Source of the DNA: Heterocephalus glaber
Taxonomy: Eukaryota; Chordata; Mammalia; Rodentia; Bathyergidae
Assembly: GCF_000247695.1 (NCBI RefSeq)
Contig: NW_004624781.1
Location: 11,247,147-11,311,146 of the forward strand
Direction: 5' to 3'
Length of the DNA stretch: 64,000 bases
This document shows, piece after piece, positions 60,691 through 64,000 of the stretch. The first letter of the stretch is position 1, and each line of letters starts with the position of its first letter. The notes beneath the pieces were generated by a model that saw nothing but the letters and a program-made list of their open reading frames with translations, was not told the DNA's origin and ran no database searches. Both the position numbers and the translations under genes were made by a program.

Positions 60691-60734
60691 AGAGCTTTCC
60701 TAATGGCTTCACATCTGGAGCCCTCACCGTGTGC

Positions 60735-61010
60735 TAGACAGCGCTCTACGTGCTGGACGTCACGGCCAACCTGTGGGGAAACTACTCTTCTCGCCTTCAC
60801 AGAGGAAGAGAGACTGAGCAGGGAGGAAGGGAAGAAAGAGTTGTCTGTTGATGGCGCTCACAGTACTCTGGACGGGAAGACAGAAGAGGAAAGGCAGCTC
60901 CCAAAAGAGAGCCTTTTGGGGTGTGCTGTCTTGGGCCTGGCCGTAGAGCTGGAAAGTGGCAGAAAGGATTTGAACCCCCTGTGTATGAGCTGGACTCCCA
61001 CCTTCTGCCA
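60735..61010 (-). repeat. MIR pieces
   Basis: 'cgctctacgtgctgg' and 'cttcacagaggaagagagactgag' at the left, and 'agagctggaaagtggcagaaaggatttgaac' at the right, are reverse MIR parts with unrelated sequence between. Confidence 0.45.
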
Positions 61011-61079
61011 CCATCAGTTCCGCTTCTTGAAGCCAAAGTCGCCTCTCTTCAAGGTCCCACAGAGGAGTCGCCAGCTGCT

Positions 61080-61205
61080 TGGGCTATTTAAATTTAATCT
61101 AAATTAATTAAGATTACATAAAATTAAAATGTCGGTTTTTCAGTCACACTAACCTCATTCCAAGTACTCAGTAGGCCTGTGTGGCCAGTGGCTACTGTGT
61201 GGAGC
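61080..61205 (-). repeat. Half of a palindromic hAT-type miniature element
   Basis: An AT-rich 'tttaaatttaatctaaattaatt' centre leads to 'cagtcacactaacctcattccaagtactcagtaggcc' and 'gtggccagtggctactgtgtgg'. This is the arm complementary to the type at 47325. Confidence 0.55.
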
Positions 61206-61254
61206 AGGGCAGGAATCAAGGGCTGGGAAGGGCTATGCTTAGACATAGTCTGCC

Positions 61255-61325
61255 AAATTGTTCCAGTTTGCAGATGAGAAACTGAGTCCAGGGAGGAAGC
61301 ATGATTTGCCTAAGGGCTTCCCATC
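61255..61325 (-). repeat. MIR fragment
   Basis: 'cagtttgcagatgagaaactgagtccagg' and 'gatttgcctaagggc' are reverse-complement MIR. Confidence 0.5.
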
Positions 61326-61865
61326 CTGCAGAGCCCCACAGTCCCCATGTGTTGAAGAGCCCAGGCCTCCTGGATCTCCACTCCAGGCTGACCAGCCACT
61401 CAAAATCCCTCTTCAACACTCAGTGAAGGAAGGCTCCGAGAGACCAGGGAGGCCATGTTGTCTGTGGTGTGTGGCATGGGCAGACCTCGGGGAGACTTTG
61501 GATGTGCAGTCCTGGAAGGGCCTCCCGTTGCAGCAAAGGCTGAGCTGCAACTGTGTGACAGCAAGGAGACCTCCCTGCATAGCAGCCCAGGCCCTGCCGT
61601 GGCAGTCACACTGCTGGGGCACTTCCTATGGGGCTTGCACTACGTAGGTTGGGGGGCAGGTGAGCAGGTTGGAGGCAGACCTATAATGGGTAAAGAGCTC
61701 CCAGTGTTTGTAAACCAGATTGCAGCTCAGGAAACAGGTGTGTGTGCTGCTTCTGGCCCACACCTGGGAGGACAGGCTGCAGGAATGGCTGTCTCAGCCT
61801 TTCCGGGACTCCAAATCCAGGGAAACACCAGGGGCCTGGGGAGAGCTGCTTCTCTAGAGTCAGAC
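61326..61865. other. Unique GC-rich DNA, no gene
   Basis: Frames of 129 and 156 codons on plus and two of 69 on minus overlap here. The longest ends inside a MIR, so they are read as chance. Confidence 0.45.
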
Positions 61866-61869
61866 AGCT

Positions 61870-62060
61870 CTTTGTCTAAGTTCTGCTTAGGCACTTTATG
61901 GTGCGTGACCTTGGGGGTGATGTAGAGTCTCTCCCACGCCCCTCCTCATCTGTAAAGTCGGGATCACCGTGAACATCTGGTTTTGCTTTGAGAACTGGAA
62001 TGAGAGATGGAAGCATTTGCCCTAGTGCCTGACTCGTGGCCAGACCCAAAGCAATGCTAG
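61870..62060 (+). repeat. MIR fragment
   Basis: 'gtgcgtgaccttgggggtg', 'cctcctcatctgtaaagtcggg' and 'ccctagtgcctgactcg' in sense. Confidence 0.65.
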
Positions 62061-62384
62061 TTCCCTTCCTCTCTTTCATTCAAGCTTTTTCAGAGGCTCC
62101 TGAGCTCCAGGATCCTTGAACATTTCTGAGGTCACTCAGGAAGGGAATAATCACCTGAGGATGCCTGAGATTTGGGTCCTTTGCCGCTTTCATTTCCTAA
62201 ATGGTGGGACTCCAGGCCTTGGTCCCATGGATTTACCTTTCATTTATTCATCATGTTCACAGATTACTTCCTAGTTAGATGAAATATCCAATAGAAAATG
62301 CATTCCAGGACTTTTATGGCTTTAGAGCAAAGGAAACACACACACACATTTTATGAGAAAGAAGTCAACTAAACTACGAAATAT

Positions 62385-62510
62385 TCATTCACACCACAAA
62401 TGTCTGCTGAGCGCATTCTGTATACCAGCTACTGAGCTGAATACTGGGGATACGGTAGTGGAAGTGATAGACAACACTAGAGCTGCAGAGCCAATTCCAG
62501 AAACCATGAA
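62385..62510 (+). repeat. Ancient mammalian repeat, class uncertain
   Basis: 'ctgctgagcgcattctgtataccagctactgagctgaatactggggatac' is a common mammalian interspersed phrase (L2 or old L1 origin). Similar scraps occur near 19610, 45360 and 48840. A CA tract lies at 62336-62348. Confidence 0.5.
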
Positions 62511-62639
62511 TGGGAAGCACACCTTCATATTTCTTGCCGCAGATGTAGATGTGACTATCCCTGTCTGTAAGAAGGACGGGGTGCCTATTCCTATCAAGTC
62601 TGGCTGTCCAGTTAGTAGATGTGTTCTCTTTTGCTAGGA

Positions 62640-63825
62640 GCCTGAACCTCCTGGCCTTCTCAGCACACAAGGCCTTTGGGAAGGCCCCTTCCCTACAGCC
62701 CCCCACCATTTGGTGCTTCACCAAATTATCACACATTTTTTCCTGGCTATGTGATTCTTCAGCATAGTGAAGAAAGAACCATAGGCCCTGAGTGTGAGCA
62801 CCCCTTCCCCCATGCAGATCATCTGTTGAGTGTATCTCCTGGGTGCCGGACACATTATTAGTCATGTTACAAAGCTGAGAAGAATGCCTTTACCTACAGA
62901 ACTCACCATGAGGAAAGGAGACAGACGGGAAGCCGAATCACATCAGCTACCAGCCTATGTTCCACAGGAAGGAAGGACTGGAGAGAGAGAGTTGTCCTTC
63001 TTTTGACTCCCGGTACTCGGGTAGAAAACCAGAGGAAGAAAGGCAATTCTCACAAGAGAGACCAGCATGATGTGAGGGCATGAATATCTTTTGTCCAGAC
63101 CTCCTTTAATTGACTCCAACTCTACAACTGTTATTTTCACCCTAACCAGTAAAGCTAGATTGTTTAAGCAGGTTCTACATGCAGCCAAATATTTGCTCAT
63201 AGCCATTCTTAACCCACATCTGCCACTGACAAATGTCAGCAAAGCACAGCCGCCTTTGTTCTAGTGTTTGCCTCAAAGTAGGGTCACCTTTCTGCTTTCC
63301 AGTTGACTCCTGATGAAACTCAAAGAGCAAAGTGAGGTGGGTCATTGGATACACACAGCTGGGGTTGGAGGGATGTTGTGCCCACGTTGTCTAAGAAATG
63401 CAGAAGTGACAAAGAGACCTGACAATAGATAGAATGCCCAGATGTTGGCCAGTTTCCCTCAGGCTTTCCAGGGAGAGGTGGGCGTAGGAAGCTGGGGTGG
63501 AGGGTGGAGGGTGGATCACATGCTTGCTCTACTGGCTTCCAAACTGGAGGTGTGACCAGGAGCTCTCTGTAACTTTCCAAAAGGCTGTAGGAGTGGCAGT
63601 GGACTTCAGTGTCAACAGCAAGGGTCCCACCTCGAGTTTGAGAGCTGGGTGGCTGAGCTCTGAGCTCACCCTTAAAGCCCATCACACGATTGCTCAGAAC
63701 CCAGCACGAGGAGGAGCTCTGCACAGCATGGCTGCTGTTCCCCACGGGGACAGTGGAGCTGACGTAGGCTGAGATCAATAGGAACGGACCTGGCAGTGTG
63801 GGTAGGCAGTCTAACCTTTGCAAAG
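62640..63825. other. Unique non-coding DNA
   Basis: Frames of up to 167 codons on the minus strand (63320-63823) overlap plus-strand frames and match nothing known to me. Confidence 0.45.
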
Positions 63826-63834
63826 TATTTTGTC

Positions 63835-63985
63835 AGGCTGAACTTGTTCCTAATATTAAGTTGTAGTAATGGTTGCAGCACTCTATAAAGTTACTAAGAT
63901 CATCAAGTTGTACACTAATAATGTGTGGATTTTGTGGTATGTAAATTATAAATAAGCTGCACTAAAAAATGTTAAATCAAACGTG
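63835..63985 (+). mobile_element. L1 3' UTR fragment
   Basis: 'gtaatggttgcagcactctataaag', 'catcaagttgtacactaataatgtg' and 'ggtatgtaaattataaataag' are the sense end of an old L1M element; the tail follows near the window edge. Confidence 0.65.
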
Positions 63986-64000
63986 TTAATGGATCTTTAA

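Noticed and set aside
61258..61925. 129- and 156-codon overlapping plus frames
   Set aside because: They overlap in different frames and the longer one ends in a MIR.
62389..62865. 158-codon minus frame
   Set aside because: Its C-terminal third lies in an ancient interspersed repeat.

Overview
The window is nuclear DNA of a placental mammal, probably a rodent outside the mouse/rat group. The evidence is the repeat content. There are L1 copies of several ages, MIR, MER5-type hAT fossils and MaLR LTRs. There is also a tRNA-derived SINE of the ID type (boxes resembling 'TTAGCTCAGTGG' and 'GTTCGATCCC', A-rich tail, target-site duplications), and dimeric SINEs that join a 7SL/B1-like half to an ID-like half. 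B1-ID dimers are known from squirrels, dormice and related rodents. I saw no B2 or B4 elements. The species cannot be fixed from this sequence.

I found no gene that I can defend. Open frames are short (184 codons at most), overlap on both strands, run through repeats and match no family I recognise. There is no CpG island, no exon series, no structural RNA gene and no CRISPR. The window is best read as intergenic or deep intronic DNA with one 100-base assembly gap (5416-5515).

Layout. 1-5400: unique AT-rich DNA with an old L1 3' end. 5400-9540: the gap, a SINE and a decayed L1 of about 3.5 kb. 9540-15800: GC-richer unique DNA with CA microsatellites and two enhancer-like stretches. 15800-20200: two MaLR LTRs in opposite orientation, a MER5 relic, a SINE and a 79-bp hAT miniature element with perfect 8-bp target duplications. 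20-29 kb: mostly unique, with MIRs, a SINE bounded by a perfect 16-bp duplication and a 22-bp perfect palindrome. 29.3-29.8 kb: a composite mariner-derived element. 35.8-36.6 kb: an ~845-bp non-autonomous DNA transposon. 37-49 kb: SINEs, MIRs, old L1 and MER5 pieces. 50.1-51.1 kb: a 5'-inverted (twin-primed) L1 with a tandemly doubled G-rich 3' UTR. 53.5-55 kb: old antisense L1 carrying a dimeric SINE. 55.6 kb: second copy of the hAT miniature element. 57.6-59.2 kb: enhancer-like unique DNA. 59.7-60.2 kb: second copy, inverted, of the mariner composite. 60.6-64 kb: SINE, MIR and L1 ends.

The most interesting content is the DNA-transposon layer. Two mariner composites 30 kb apart share one internal junction, which implies that the odd structure amplified as a unit. 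They sit beside two copies of a small hAT element and one larger TIR element. Family names in this annotation come from memory of consensus sequences; nothing was searched.
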